Below are positions 34,888 through 43,944 of a stretch of DNA of 64,000 bases, in pieces (position 1 is the first letter of the stretch; each line of letters starts with the position of its first letter). The position numbers and the translations under genes were made by a program. Location of the stretch: assembly GCF_011682065.1 (NCBI RefSeq), contig NZ_VUYU01000034.1:1-64000 (forward strand), given 5' to 3'. Origin of the DNA: Massilia rubra. GTDB lineage: Bacteria; Pseudomonadota; Gammaproteobacteria; Burkholderiales; Burkholderiaceae_D. The notes beneath the pieces were generated by a model. The model saw nothing but the letters and a program-made list of their open reading frames with translations. It ran no database searches and was not told the origin of the DNA.

Positions 34888-36345
34888 TTAGCCGGGCGGC
34901 ACGACGGCCACCGCGCATCCGGACAACAGGCCGGTGTACGGCAAGGCGCGCGGCTCGATGCGCAAGCCGCCGGCGTCGATCGTGTAGCGGCGCAGGTCGG
35001 TGCTGTGGGCGCTGCCGCGCACCTTGACCACCGACATCACCTTGGCCAGGCTGCCCTCCATCTCCACATAGCGCATGGCGACGATGGCGTCGGCCAAGAA
35101 ACCGGTGTCCGACTGGCTGAAGCGCAGCTCGGTGAAGCGGTCGTCCAGCCCCATGGTCACCACCACCGTCACGCCGAGGCGCGCCAGGCCGGCCAGGATG
35201 CGGAACACTGAGGACCGGTAGTCACTCTGGAACTCGGGCGCAAGGTACAGGCTGACCTCGGACAGCGAATCGATCACCACGCGGGTGGCGCCGCCGTGTT
35301 CGACGGCGGCGACGAGGTCGTCGAGGATTTCCTCGACCGACAGGTCGAGCGAACGGCTCCGGACCAGGGTCACGTCGCCGTTGCGGATCAGGGCGTCGAG
35401 CGCGGTGTTGCGCAAGTGCGCCGCGCCTTTTTCGAAACAGGCGATCACGCCGCGCTCACCCAGGCGCGCACCCTCGGCCAGGAAGGCCGTGCCGAGGATG
35501 GTCTTGCCCGAGCCGGACGGCCCGACCACCATCGCCGCGTGCCCTTGCGGCAAGCCGCCACCGAGCATGGCATCGAGTTCGGCATTGCCCATGGCGAGCC
35601 GGGCCGGCGTACTGGCGCGGCTCGGGGTCTCGTCCAGCGGCGGCAACATGCGCGGATAGATGGTCAAGCCTTGCGTGTCGATACGGAAGGTGTGCGCGCC
35701 CAGCAAGTGGGCCTGGCCGCGCATCTTGACCACGCGTATCTTGCGCACCGAGGAATTGCCGACGATATCGTTACTCAACGAAAGCATGCCGTCGGCCACC
35801 GTCATGATCGGATTGGCCTCGGTGTCGGCGTTGGCGTATTCGCCGATCAGGAAGGTGGTCGCTTGCCAGCTAGTCATGCGGGTGCCGAGTTCCTGGATGA
35901 AATACTGAAGGTCGCTCACGCCCTCGTTGCCGTTCCTGGCCATCTGCACCACCGAACGGAAGGAATCGACGAACACCAGGCCGGGCGAAAACGCTTCGAC
36001 TTCGCGCGTGATGCGTTCGAGCACGCCGCTGAAGTCGCCGGCGCGCAAGTCGTCGGCCAGGTTGACGTAGCGGATGCTGTCGTCGACCTTGTCGATATCG
36101 AAAAAGTGATACTGCTGCTGGTAGCGCAGCATTTTCAGGGGCGGCTCGCCGAGCACGGTGAAGAACAGGGCTTTTTTGTGCGGGCCGGCCAGCGCGAACA
36201 TGATCTGGTGCGCCAGCGTGGTTTTGCCGCTCCCCGGCGCGCCGGCGATGACGTTGAAGGAAAACTCGCTCAGGCCGCCGCCCAGCAAGGTGTCGAGCCC
36301 GGGTACGCCGGTCGGCTGGAGGCCCAGCTGCACTTTCAGGTTCAT
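34888..36345 (-). CDS. KaiC-like double RecA-type ATPase
   Basis: The 485-residue protein from ATG 36345 (after GGAAAGAG) has two KaiC/RecA domains. Domain 1 starts TGVPGLDTLLGGGL with Walker A GAPGSGKTT at about residue 36. Domain 2 repeats NAELDAMLGGGLPQG with Walker A GPSGSGKTI near residue 280. Walker B-like hydrophobic strands end in VFVDS and VVIDS. Cyanobacterial KaiC is the clock ATPase, but KaiA and KaiB are absent here. In proteobacteria such proteins are usually found with histidine kinases, as here. The start codon overlaps the stop of the upstream gene (ATGA), so the two are co-translated. A signalling switch for the downstream kinases is inferred. Confidence 0.9.
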   Translation of the reverse strand: MNLKVQLGLQPTGVPGLDTLLGGGLSEFSFNVIAGAPGSGKTTLAHQIMFALAGPHKKALFFTVLGEPPLKMLRYQQQYHFFDIDKVDDSIRYVNLADDLRAGDFSGVLERITREVEAFSPGLVFVDSFRSVVQMARNGNEGVSDLQYFIQELGTRMTSWQATTFLIGEYANADTEANPIMTVADGMLSLSNDIVGNSSVRKIRVVKMRGQAHLLGAHTFRIDTQGLTIYPRMLPPLDETPSRASTPARLAMGNAELDAMLGGGLPQGHAAMVVGPSGSGKTILGTAFLAEGARLGERGVIACFEKGAAHLRNTALDALIRNGDVTLVRSRSLDLSVEEILDDLVAAVEHGGATRVVIDSLSEVSLYLAPEFQSDYRSSVFRILAGLARLGVTVVVTMGLDDRFTELRFSQSDTGFLADAIVAMRYVEMEGSLAKVMSVVKVRGSAHSTDLRRYTIDAGGLRIEPRALPYTGLLSGCAVAVVPPG

Positions 36346-36767
36346 GTACTCTTTCCGCCGGACCGCTGGGCCCATGCTGTATTCATCAGACGGACCGTGA
36401 GGGCCTCGCCTATCAGGCCAGACAACAGCCTGGTAAAACTCTGGAGCAACGCCCGGTTGAAGGTGGCGGCCGCCTGCGCGTCCATGGCCGCCAGCTCGCT
36501 GGCCAGGCGCTCGAGCAACTGCGCGCTCGAACGCAGGTCGCGGTTGGCCGGATTGGCGGGCAGATCGGGGAAAGTCAGGTGCCTGGCGCGCGCGACCATG
36601 GCGCACAGCGCGGTGTCGCCGATCAGGGGCCTGAGGTGATTCGACAGCCGTTCCCAGGCGCGCAAGGCCGCCTCGCCGGCAACACGATTGCCCGCGAAGT
36701 CGCCCTCCGGCGGCGCGGCAAGCACCTCGTCGATCAGTTTTTGCCGCATCGCGTCGCTGGATTCCAT
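36342..36767 (-). CDS. Uncharacterised helical protein upstream of kaiC-like gene
   Basis: The 141-residue protein begins MESSDAMRQKLIDEVLAAPP at ATG 36767. It is almost entirely helical with no signal peptide, for example RAWERLSNHLRPLIGDTALC and QLLERLASELAAMDAQAAAT. It is the first gene of the operon and overlaps the KaiC-like gene by four bases. It may be a small partner that sets the state of the ATPase, but no family is recognised. A ribosome site is not obvious. Confidence 0.6.
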   Translation of the reverse strand: MESSDAMRQKLIDEVLAAPPEGDFAGNRVAGEAALRAWERLSNHLRPLIGDTALCAMVARARHLTFPDLPANPANRDLRSSAQLLERLASELAAMDAQAAATFNRALLQSFTRLLSGLIGEALTVRLMNTAWAQRSGGKST

Positions 36768-36919
36768 CAAATGGCCAAGTAAGTAGTGGTTATGTGCACA
36801 TTTACAACTGGGCGTGACGCAGTATGGACGTTTATCGGTTTTGGCGCAGGTTTTATTCGGTGGCCCTACCCCAGGCGCATGAATACAACAATGCGCCGCG
36901 CGGGCGAGCGGTGCGCGCC

Positions 36920-36959
36920 GTCCGGGCGCCGTGTGCTAGGCTTGAAAGGGCGCCCGGAC
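36920..36959. repeat. Long intergenic hairpin
   Basis: GTCCGGGCGCC (36920-36930) is perfectly complementary to GGCGCCCGGAC (36949-36959), giving an 11-bp stem with an 18-nt loop in the 286-base divergent region between the kaiC operon and the PNPOx-like gene. There is no adjacent T-run. It could be a binding site, or a terminator of an unseen small transcript. Confidence 0.4.
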
Positions 36960-37053
36960 CACCGCCTGGCGGCAAACGCGCGCGGTTTGCAGATGTGTTG
37001 CCATGGCGGCAACGCGACGGCGATTGCCTTCACGAATGACTGAAAGGACTTCC

Positions 37054-37524
37054 ATGACCCGACTTCCCCCTGCGCAGCAAGCGCTTGCCAACACCATCCT
37101 TTCCGGCGCGGCCGACCTGACCCTGGCGTCGATCCGCGACGACGGCACGCCGCACGCGTCCACGGTCAGCTTTGCGGCTGACGGCCTGGTGCTGTACGTC
37201 GCCATTGCGCTCGACAGCCACAAGGCGCACGACCTGCGCACCCATCCGCGCGTGGCGTTGACGGTCAACGCGCCGTACCGCACGTGGAACGAGATCCAGG
37301 GCATGTCGATCGATGCGCTCGCCGAAATGATTCACGAACCGGTCGAAGCCCGGCGCGCATCGTCGGCCCTGCTTCAGAAGTTTCCCGCGTTCGCCCAGGT
37401 GGTGGCCGACACCAGCGCACTGCCGTGGCCGGGCATGCTGTTCGTCCGGATCACGCCGCTCACCATCTCCCTGCTCGACTACACCCAGGGATTCGGCCAC
37501 ACGGAAACCTTCGACCTGCGCTAG
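37054..37524 (+). CDS. Pyridoxamine 5'-phosphate oxidase-fold flavoprotein
   Basis: This 156-residue protein starts at ATG 37054 after GAAAGGA. It has the split-barrel pattern of the PNPOx-like family: LTLASIRDDGTPHASTVSFA (residues about 22-41), LVLYVAIALDSHKAHDLRTH, then a strand PRVALTVNAPY and a helix. FMN binding is expected. True PdxH is larger and has C-terminal substrate residues that are not seen, so a general flavin- or heme-binding oxidoreductase is likelier. It is monocistronic, with 82 bases to the next gene. Confidence 0.75.
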   Translation: MTRLPPAQQALANTILSGAADLTLASIRDDGTPHASTVSFAADGLVLYVAIALDSHKAHDLRTHPRVALTVNAPYRTWNEIQGMSIDALAEMIHEPVEARRASSALLQKFPAFAQVVADTSALPWPGMLFVRITPLTISLLDYTQGFGHTETFDLR

Positions 37525-37606
37525 GACGGCGCCGCGCGCATGGCCTGACGCCCGACGGCGAACAGGCCGCGCCGCCCTGGCTGCCACACACGCTGAAAGG
37601 ACAACG

Positions 37607-38548
37607 ATGCAACAATCGGTATTGAAACTTGACGCAGGTCCGGCGACGATTATTCCATTGGTTCATGTACCGCTGCTAAAGCAGGCGCCGCAGCGCGATG
37701 GCGAATACAAGACGCTGCTCGACATGGGTCTCGATCTCTGCCATTTTTATGGCGATTTCTCGGGTTTTCACATTTACTTCATCGCGTCCGCCTACCGCCA
37801 GCGCATCGTGGCCGATTCGCTCGACTACGTCGACCCGGCCAACGGGGTTTTTCATGTGACACTGGCCGTGACCAAAGACGATGGCAAGGAAGAAACCGTC
37901 CGGGTCGAATGCAAAGCGCCGCTGGTAACGCCAACCCTGGCGGGATTACGCTTTCCGGAGCGCATATCGATCGCGCATTTCTCGCCCGGCACGCCGGATG
38001 CGCTGCGCTTTCATTTCGATGGCGCGGAAGCAAAGTTCAAGTTCGCCAACAACCTGGTCCCCTTCGTTCCGGCGACCCAACGCGCCACGCCGGCGGGGCT
38101 CTTCAATCTCAACATCGAATACATCGGCAAGGCCGTGGGCACGGACGGTGCACGTGAAGTCGCGGATCGGCTGGGCAATGGACACAGCACGGAAAGCGCC
38201 ATTGCGAACCTGTTCAATCATAAGAAGACCAACCGCGAGCTGTTTGCGATCCTGTACAAACCCGGCCGCCTGACGTCGGATACGGGCAAGCCGGAAACCG
38301 CGATGTCGTTCGAGCTGATTATCGACGCACTCGAAAAGGCGCTCATCGGCATTTTCCAGCCCGCATTCAACAAACAGAGCCTGAATTTTCCCAATGACAG
38401 TTCGGAAACAGTACACCGGCTCGCCCAGTGCGGCGTCGCGCAACTGGAGATTGAGATTGCTTCACCAGAAGACCATGGCCTGATCTACTCGCAGGATATG
38501 GTCGACCCGATTGCGCGGATGACGCGGCGCATGCGGATCCAGGTTTAA
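37607..38548 (+). CDS. Uncharacterised protein with a YIGKAxG motif
   Basis: This 313-residue cytosolic protein has an N-terminal strand-rich half (HFYGDFSGFHIYFIASAYRQ). A distinctive central block follows: NLNIEYIGKAVGTDGAREVA, then DRLGNGHSTESAIANLFNHK. The NIEYIGKAxG...DRLxNGHxTE pattern recalls a GIY-YIG-like strand and helix seen in some phage and bacterial hypothetical proteins, but key nuclease residues cannot be confirmed. The C-terminus includes EKALIGIFQPAFNKQSLNFP. No operon partner is evident. Confidence 0.45.
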   Translation: MQQSVLKLDAGPATIIPLVHVPLLKQAPQRDGEYKTLLDMGLDLCHFYGDFSGFHIYFIASAYRQRIVADSLDYVDPANGVFHVTLAVTKDDGKEETVRVECKAPLVTPTLAGLRFPERISIAHFSPGTPDALRFHFDGAEAKFKFANNLVPFVPATQRATPAGLFNLNIEYIGKAVGTDGAREVADRLGNGHSTESAIANLFNHKKTNRELFAILYKPGRLTSDTGKPETAMSFELIIDALEKALIGIFQPAFNKQSLNFPNDSSETVHRLAQCGVAQLEIEIASPEDHGLIYSQDMVDPIARMTRRMRIQV

Positions 38549-38704
38549 CGCGCGCCGCAATGCGCACGACATGCTTGGCCGGGCGCATCGCGTCAAGGTG
38601 GCGCGTGAAAAATGACGGGCCATGGGCGCCGCTTCATGCTGGCCGATACGCCGCTCCCGGGCCGGGACGTGGCCCCTGGAAAGTGAGGCGGACCCGACAG
38701 ACGG

Positions 38705-39829
38705 TCAGGGACGCTTGCTGGCCGGACTGAGGATCGGAAACAGCTTGCCGAAGATGCCGTTCAAGACCTTGTCCGCACCCATCTCTTCGGCGGCGTTGGC
38801 GACCACCAGCGCGCCGCTGCCCTGCTCCGGAAACAGCACCGCGATGGCCAGCCAGTTGCCGTCCGAGCCCTGGTGCACCAGGGCCGGACCCGCCCGGCCC
38901 GCGACCGAGGCTTGCACGCCCCAGTCCAGGCCGGCCGGACTGCCCGGCTGCGCGGTCTGCATCAGCTTGTAAGATGCCGGCGTCAGCAGTTTTCCCTTGC
39001 CCTGGCCACCGGCCAGCTGGTCGAGATTGAAACGCGCCCAGTCGGCCAGGCTCATGTGGAGAAATCCCGCCGGCGCGAACATGGCCGGCGCGCCATCGTC
39101 GAACTTGACCATCCTCAACATCGGCTTGCCATGCTGGTGGCCGCGATTCTGTCCCTCGCCCGTGTTGCCGAAGCCGACACGCCGCATCGCCAATGGTTCA
39201 AACACTTCCTTGCGCATCAGCGCTTCATAGCTCTCGCCGGTGGCTTTTTCGGCGATGGCGGCGGCAATCAGGAAGCCGGTATTGCTGTAGGCGAAGGCGG
39301 TGCCGGGCGCGACCTCGGGCTTGTCCTTGAGCGCCGCGGCGATGTAGGCCAGGCGTTGCTGCCCGGTCGGACGGGTGTCGCCGAAGAAGTGCTCGGCGCC
39401 CTTGAGGTCGAGCAAGTCGCGCGGCAGGCCGGACCGATGCGACAGCAATTGCAGCAGCGTGAGCTGGCGGTACTCGGGCAGCATGCCGGCGGCCAGCTCG
39501 GGCAGCATGGTCGCCAGCGGCGCGTCCCAGGCCAGCACGCCGCGCTCGGCCAGGCGCGCGATCATGGCCACGGTCATGACCTTGCCGGTCGAACCGATCA
39601 GCCAGACATCGTCGGCTCCGGCGCGCTGTGGCTGGTCGTTGCGGCGCCTGCCCTGCACCGTTTGCGCGGCGATGGCGCCGTCGCGCAAAATCACGGCCCC
39701 CACCGCCGGCACCTGGCTGCCGGCCATGGCCGCTTTAACGATGGCGTCGAGCTGGTCGGGGGCCGCCGCTGCGCAGGCGGCGCTGGCGAGGGTCAGTGCG
39801 GCGATACCTGCAATTCGTCGTAACAGCAT
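38705..39829 (-). CDS. Class C beta-lactamase-fold serine hydrolase
   Basis: This 374-residue exported protein starts at ATG 39829 after GGAG. The signal peptide (IAGIAALTLASAACAAAA) precedes the penicillin-binding-protein-like fold. The nucleophile motif is STGK (Ser80, Lys83), followed by YSN (Tyr181, Asn183). In place of the KTG box it has HQGSDG near the C-terminus, as in many esterases and DD-peptidases of the family. It could be an esterase, peptidase or weak beta-lactamase. It is not a clear AmpC, so antibiotic resistance should not be assumed. Confidence 0.85.
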   Translation of the reverse strand: MLLRRIAGIAALTLASAACAAAAPDQLDAIVKAAMAGSQVPAVGAVILRDGAIAAQTVQGRRRNDQPQRAGADDVWLIGSTGKVMTVAMIARLAERGVLAWDAPLATMLPELAAGMLPEYRQLTLLQLLSHRSGLPRDLLDLKGAEHFFGDTRPTGQQRLAYIAAALKDKPEVAPGTAFAYSNTGFLIAAAIAEKATGESYEALMRKEVFEPLAMRRVGFGNTGEGQNRGHQHGKPMLRMVKFDDGAPAMFAPAGFLHMSLADWARFNLDQLAGGQGKGKLLTPASYKLMQTAQPGSPAGLDWGVQASVAGRAGPALVHQGSDGNWLAIAVLFPEQGSGALVVANAAEEMGADKVLNGIFGKLFPILSPASKRP

Positions 39830-40028
39830 AAGAAACTCCGGGATCGGGCATACGGTGATGGAAACTGCCTGCAACGCAGGATGAGTAAGCACAATACGCC
39901 GGCGCCGGGAAAAGGTAGTCGATCGCGCGACAGGCGGTTGAATCGGCGGGATGGAACGTCATTACCGGGATGCGGGAAACCCATGCCACGGATTGATGGC
40001 GGTAACGACCATCGGTTACACTGCGCGC

Positions 40029-40682
40029 ATGAAAAATTTCGAACTGCGGCGCGACCGCTATGAGGCATTCCGCCAATTTGACAATCCCCTCCTGAATATC
40101 AGCCTGACCTTGGAACTGCCCGACTTCCGGCCGTTTTGCAAGCAGCGCGAACTGCCGCCGTTTCATTTCTTCCTGTATTGCGTGCTGTCGGCGATTGAAA
40201 CGATCGACAATTTCATGTACCGCATTCATGAAGATGAGGTAATCAAGATAGATGATTTCATCGGTTCGTTCACGGTGATTAACGGCGATAACAACCTCAA
40301 TTTTGCGCGCTTTACGCGCAGTGCCGACCTGCGCGAATTCATCGCCCGCAGCGTGCGCGCCGGCCGCGAAGCGACCGCGAGCCGCGCGCTGATCAATACC
40401 AGCGCCGACCTGACGCCGCGCCAGGCCCGCGATAACATCTATATCACCTGCATGCCGTGGTTCGACATGCGCGCGATCGAGCATCCGGTTTTCTGCCACC
40501 GCAATAGCGACATTCCCTCGCTGGCCTGGGGCAAATTCAGCGCGCCGGCGGGCGAAACGATGACGATGCCGTTTTCGGTGCAGGCGCATCACGGCTTTGT
40601 CGACGGCTATCATGTGCATCTGCTGGCGCAGGCGATAGCCAAGCGGGTGAGCGAGGTCATGGCCGCGCATGCCGGTACATGA
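40029..40682 (+). CDS. Chloramphenicol acetyltransferase-like protein
   Basis: This 217-residue protein has the normal length of trimeric CAT enzymes. The catalytic block reads VQAHHGFVDGYHVHLLAQAI, which preserves HHxxxDG (His187, His188, Asp192). The start of the protein (RRDRYEAFRQFDNPLLNISLTL) matches the CAT helix-strand opening (WxRxEHFExFxxxxxTxxxT). The central region is divergent from the well-known resistance enzymes. Acetyl transfer to a hydroxyl acceptor is likely, but whether chloramphenicol is the substrate is uncertain. No Shine-Dalgarno is visible; ATG 40029 is chosen for family fit. Confidence 0.75.
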   Translation: MKNFELRRDRYEAFRQFDNPLLNISLTLELPDFRPFCKQRELPPFHFFLYCVLSAIETIDNFMYRIHEDEVIKIDDFIGSFTVINGDNNLNFARFTRSADLREFIARSVRAGREATASRALINTSADLTPRQARDNIYITCMPWFDMRAIEHPVFCHRNSDIPSLAWGKFSAPAGETMTMPFSVQAHHGFVDGYHVHLLAQAIAKRVSEVMAAHAGT

Positions 40683-40827
40683 GCGATTGGCTTCAGCCTG
40701 AACTGTTGAAAACAGTGCAAGCCTGAACATTGACCGGCACCCCGCACTCGATGTTGATCTCCTTCAGGCGCGAGCGGCGTAAAATGGCTTCGTACCCACC
40801 AGGCATATTCCATTCAAGGAGATTCCC

Positions 40828-41286
40828 ATGGTTGAGCTGGTCGCCAGGGCGGCGATGCCGATTCGATGCAGCACGACGGACACCTTCGACGCTTTCGTTC
40901 AACCCGAGCGCATCACGCGCTTCTGGTTGACATCCACCACCGATGCGCTCAGCCCCGGCGCCCAGGTCGAATGGGAATTCATGGTGCCGGGCGCCATCGA
41001 AGGCGTGCACGTGACTGCATTCGACCGGCCGCACCATATTGGGTTCACGTGGACCAAGAGCGGCCTGTTGGTCGACATCCGCTTGTCGCAGCTGCAGAGC
41101 GACATGACGGTTGTCAGCGTCGAGGTCCGGGGTTTCCAGGGTGACGACGCGATGGATCAGACAGTCAATGCCACCGAAGGATTCAGCATCGTTTTATGCG
41201 ACTTGAAGGTCCTGCTTGAATCGGGCCACCCTGCCAACCTGGTAAGAGACAAGGCGGCCCTGATCGAGCGCAGCCGCGCCGCCTGA
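40828..41286 (+). CDS. SRPBCC/AHSA1-domain protein
   Basis: The 152-residue protein begins at ATG 40828 after AAGGAG. It has the START-like pattern TDTFDAFVQPERITRFWLTS, then LSPGAQVEWEFMVPG and an HIGFTWTKSG strand, ending in a long C-terminal helix (ILCDLKVLLESGH-like, with VLCDLKVLLESG seen). These proteins bind hydrophobic ligands or act with Hsp90-type partners (Aha1). There is no signal peptide. It lies between the CAT-like gene and an SDR remnant, with no operon. Confidence 0.8.
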   Translation: MVELVARAAMPIRCSTTDTFDAFVQPERITRFWLTSTTDALSPGAQVEWEFMVPGAIEGVHVTAFDRPHHIGFTWTKSGLLVDIRLSQLQSDMTVVSVEVRGFQGDDAMDQTVNATEGFSIVLCDLKVLLESGHPANLVRDKAALIERSRAA

Positions 41287-41296
41287 ATCAGGTCAT

Positions 41297-41535
41297 TCAC
41301 GCCGCCGTATCGGCCGCCAGGGCAATATCCTTCTGCGCGTCCAGCTCCGCCACGCGTGCCAGCAAGGCGGCGCGGCGCCGGCGTCTGCCCTACGCTGTCG
41401 AGCATCGCGCGCACCATCTTGACGGCGTCGCCATGCACCGGGAACGCGCCGTCGGCGATAGCGCGCCGCACCACGCCGGCCGGGGTGTCGTCATACACCG
41501 CGAAGCCTTCCAGCGTAAGCGTCAACTCTGCGCCG
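41297..41535 (-). pseudogene. Short-chain dehydrogenase C-terminal remnant, internally deleted
   Basis: On the minus strand 41535-41395 reads AELTLTLEGFAVYDDTPAGV then VRRAIADGAFPVHGDAVKMV and RAMLDSVGQTPAPRR. The frame then shifts, and ALLARVAELDAQKDIALAAD TAA ends at TGA 41297-41299. This is the typical tail of an SDR-family oxidoreductase with the 'LALGSDAY' segment missing. The Rossmann fold and catalytic YxxxK are entirely absent. It is a decayed gene of host-like GC content. Confidence 0.65.
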
Positions 41536-41676
41536 TCTTGCACCGGTCGCCTGGATAAACGATGATGGAGAAATTCAGCACACCGCTGAGCAGGAAAAGA
41601 CAAGCTGGGCGCGTGCCAACTCTGGAGCTGAGCCGCGAATCGAGGCTTGCCGAGGAACGTCGGCTCGTGCGCCCGG

Positions 41677-42102
41677 TTAGGCAGCAACCCGGCCATTCTC
41701 CGCCAGTCGCTTGAGCGATGCCAAGGTGATTGGAAGGCCAGTGCGCAACGGATTGCCGACGATACGCCCCAGCAGAAAAGACAATCCACCGGAAAAAGTA
41801 ACTCTATGGACGACTTCGGTTCCGGCAGCAGTTGCGTTGAGTTCGTGCTCAAACACCATACGGAAGAGTGGAATCCGCGACTCGACAGTGAACGCCTTGT
41901 TGGGAACCACTGAAATGAAATTCATTGGGACAGTCATTCCTTTCTGCGGTGTAATCTTGCCTTTGCTCCCAGTCTGGAACGGCCCGTCAATCGACGATTC
42001 TTTGGTATCTGGGTCCCAAGTTTTCCAGTTATAGACATCCGCGTAAATCTCAAATATTTTCTCCGGCGGCACAGAGATTGTGACTCGACTTTCCACTTGC
42101 AT
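41677..42102 (-). CDS. SRPBCC family protein (polyketide-cyclase/dehydrase-like)
   Basis: This 141-residue protein starts at ATG 42102 after AAAGGAG. The N-terminus MQVESRVTISVPPEKIFEIY then ADVYNWKTWDPDTKESSIDG is a textbook SRPBCC opening. Strands such as TEVVHRVTFSGG and the closing helix ITLASLKRLAENG follow. It would form a hydrophobic pocket protein in the cytosol; the ligand is unknown. GC content is lower than the neighbourhood, suggesting transfer. Confidence 0.8.
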   Translation of the reverse strand: MQVESRVTISVPPEKIFEIYADVYNWKTWDPDTKESSIDGPFQTGSKGKITPQKGMTVPMNFISVVPNKAFTVESRIPLFRMVFEHELNATAAGTEVVHRVTFSGGLSFLLGRIVGNPLRTGLPITLASLKRLAENGRVAA

Positions 42103-42336
42103 TTCGGTTACTCCTTTGTAGTCTATAAATTATGTAACGCACTCTACGAGTGCGGCATCACATCGATATCCTGAGTCGCCATGGCTTGACCTTTCTGTGC
42201 CTAACGTCGTGGTGTGCGAATGGCCGCCCGGGAATTAAGATTGAACTGTACCGTATCCGGCCAGTCCGCTCATCCTCGAAAGACTCGATATGCGGGTTAT
42301 TCGTAAGCGATCCACTAACCCCAGTTGAGCAGTCCG

Positions 42337-42840
42337 CTAGCGCGATGCCCCGTGCAGCGGAACATGCGCGAGGCAGTTGACGATATTCATGGCAGCTAGC
42401 ATCACGTACTTGTCGCTCTCCTCGGGCCGCACCTTGGCTAGCCACTGCGTCAGCTCGGCTGTCACACAGGCAAGCAAATGTGCCTCTGGGTAGCTGGCGA
42501 TGAATTGGGCCTGCGACTGGCTCGGGAGTGCCGGTCCCAGACCGTTGGCAAAGTTGACTGTCCCGCTTAAGCGCGCGCCTTGCTTATCCAGTTCGCCCTC
42601 TGTGATGTGCGGCCATTGGATACCGGACTATCGCATCGCCAGGAAGCAAACGAACAGACGCTCCAGCAGGAATTCCATTTTCTCGAAGGAGACGCCGAAT
42701 CTCGTCAAGACGAGGAAGGAGCCAAACAGCGTGGGCTGCTGTTGAAACACCTCGTCTGCCAATGCCGTTTTGCGCTCCATGGTCATGGTGCGCAGCGCTT
42801 CGATGGCCCGGGCGAGGTGTTGTGCTGTAATGCGTTGCAT
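42337..42840 (-). pseudogene. Uncharacterised gene with an in-frame nonsense codon
   Basis: From ATG 42840 the frame reads MQRITAQHLARAIEALRTMT and on to FVCFLAMR, then a TAG at 42628-42630. The same frame continues without interruption as SGIQWPHITEGELDKQGARL, then FIASYPEAHLLACVTAELTQ, to a final TAG at 42337-42339. The whole 504-base frame (167 codons) is coherent on both sides of the stop, so a single nonsense mutation is the simplest reading. The family is not recognised. It sits beside the IS66 debris. Confidence 0.6.
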
Positions 42841-42865
42841 TGGAGGCTTTCAGGTTACAGCTGTA

Positions 42866-43190
42866 TTCGGTTGACCGCCAGCGCGGTAGTGCGCTTACCG
42901 CGCGCCTTGCGTGAAAGCGTCTTGCCGCCAGCATCTGCCGGTGGCTGTGGCGCCTCGTCCTGCGCTACACGGTCTGTTCCAGGGCATATTGAGCCGCTTG
43001 CGTGGCCTGTGCATGAAGGGTCTCGACCGTGGCGACGAACGCCTTCTATTGCGCGTGCAGCAGGGCGGCCAGGCTGGCGGCGTCGCTGGGTAGTGACGCT
43101 GGCAACCTGAACGCGGCGACGTCGGGCTTGGGAAGCGATCGGCAGCAGCATGAGGGCTGGAATGTTGGAAACTGCAGGCATGCAGCATGT
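42866..43190 (-). pseudogene. IS66 TnpC N-terminal remnant
   Basis: The minus strand reads LPASLPSDAASLAALLHAQ, stop, KAFVATVETLHAQATQAAQY ALEQTV, stop, then in another frame DEAPQPPADAGGKTLSRKAR GKR. This matches the leucine-rich coiled-coil start and the basic linker of IS66 TnpC transposases. Two stops, a frameshift and loss of the catalytic DDE region show it is dead. Confidence 0.6.
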
Positions 43191-43202
43191 TAACAGCCCC
43201 CA

Positions 43203-43556
43203 TCAGGAAACAGAAGCGTACGCGAGTGTTTTATGCGGGGCGTGACGCCACAGGTCGAAGCCTTCGAGCAGCCACTGCAGTTGTTGCGCGCTGATCGGCT
43301 CCACGCCCGACCGCTCGTCCGGCCAGGCGAAGCGTTCGGCCTCGAGCCGCTTGAGCCACAGGCAGAAGCCGTTGCGATGCCAGTACAGCACTTTGCGCTT
43401 GGTGCGCTGCCGGTTGACGAACACGTAGAGCGCCTGGGAAAATGGATCAAGGCCCAGTTCCTGCTCGACCAGCACCGACAAGCCCTTGATTGACTTGCGA
43501 AAGCCCACCGGAGCCCGGCACAGGTGCACCTGTGCGATGGGGTAGCCAGGATGCAT
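43203..43556 (-). CDS. tnpB: IS66 accessory protein TnpB
   Basis: This 117-residue protein starts at ATG 43556, overlapping the tnpA stop (TGATG). It shows the IS66 Orf2 pattern: APVGFRKSIKGLSVLVEQEL (family: DMRKGxDGLxxxV), LYVFVNRQRTKRKVLYWHRN and GFCLWLKRLEAERFAWPDE. The frame is complete. TnpB is required for IS66 transposition, though its action is not well understood. With tnpC lost, it has no role here. Confidence 0.9.
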   Translation of the reverse strand: MHPGYPIAQVHLCRAPVGFRKSIKGLSVLVEQELGLDPFSQALYVFVNRQRTKRKVLYWHRNGFCLWLKRLEAERFAWPDERSGVEPISAQQLQWLLEGFDLWRHAPHKTLAYASVS

Positions 43557-43863
43557 CAGCGCGCTCGCTGAGTTGCTGTCGCCAGCGCCACCAGCCATTC
43601 CGGGGTGGGCAGCAGGCCAAGCTCCATCGCACAGCGCCAATCGTCAGCACGCACGATGGCGCCGTGCCATGCACCGGCGTGACATTCAGGGTGACGAACT
43701 TGCTCTGTATGTCGGCCGCCGCTGCCATCGACCTGAACTTGGCCCGCCAGTAATACAGCGACCTCACCGACAAATCGTGGGCTCGGGCGTACTCGCTGCT
43801 CACCCAGCCATCCCGCTCGATTGCCATCACATGCTCACGCCAAAAATCCATGCCGCCTGCCAT
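43556..43863 (-). pseudogene. tnpA: IS66 TnpA, frameshifted
   Basis: The frame starts near ATG 43863 or 43851 with FWREHVMAIERDGWVSSEYA RAHDLSVRSLYYWRAKFR, a helix-turn-helix typical of IS66 TnpA. After CVLTIGAVR the frame must shift to read MELGLLPTPEWLVALATATQ RAR and stop at 43556-43558, overlapping tnpB. The 308-base length is not a multiple of three, consistent with one indel near 43640. Confidence 0.75.
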
Positions 43864-43944
43864 ATCTACTCCCGATGAAAACGATATGGCAAGGATGCCG
43901 CTGTTTGAATCACCTGAACAGCTTGGGGTTCATGGACCGCTTAC

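Larger units (their letters stand above)
42860..43944 (-). mobile_element. Decayed IS66-family insertion sequence
   Basis: The order tnpA-tnpB-tnpC(start) on the minus strand is that of IS66 elements. The terminal sequence at 43925-43944, read on the minus strand, is GTAAGCGGTCCATGAACCCC. The opening GTAAGCG is typical of IS66 terminal repeats. The other end is not found: tnpC is cut after its first 100 or so codons, so only the left half remains. Both tnpA and tnpC carry frameshifts or stops. Confidence 0.75.

Noticed and set aside
34888-36345. Circadian clock gene
   Set aside because: KaiC fold alone does not make a clock; kaiA and kaiB are absent and the neighbours are histidine kinases.
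38705-39829. AmpC-type antibiotic-resistance beta-lactamase
   Set aside because: The KTG box is replaced by HQG; many esterases and peptidases share this form.
40029-40682. Chloramphenicol resistance determinant
   Set aside because: The catalytic motif is present, but the rest is divergent, and no mobile-element context ties it to resistance transfer.
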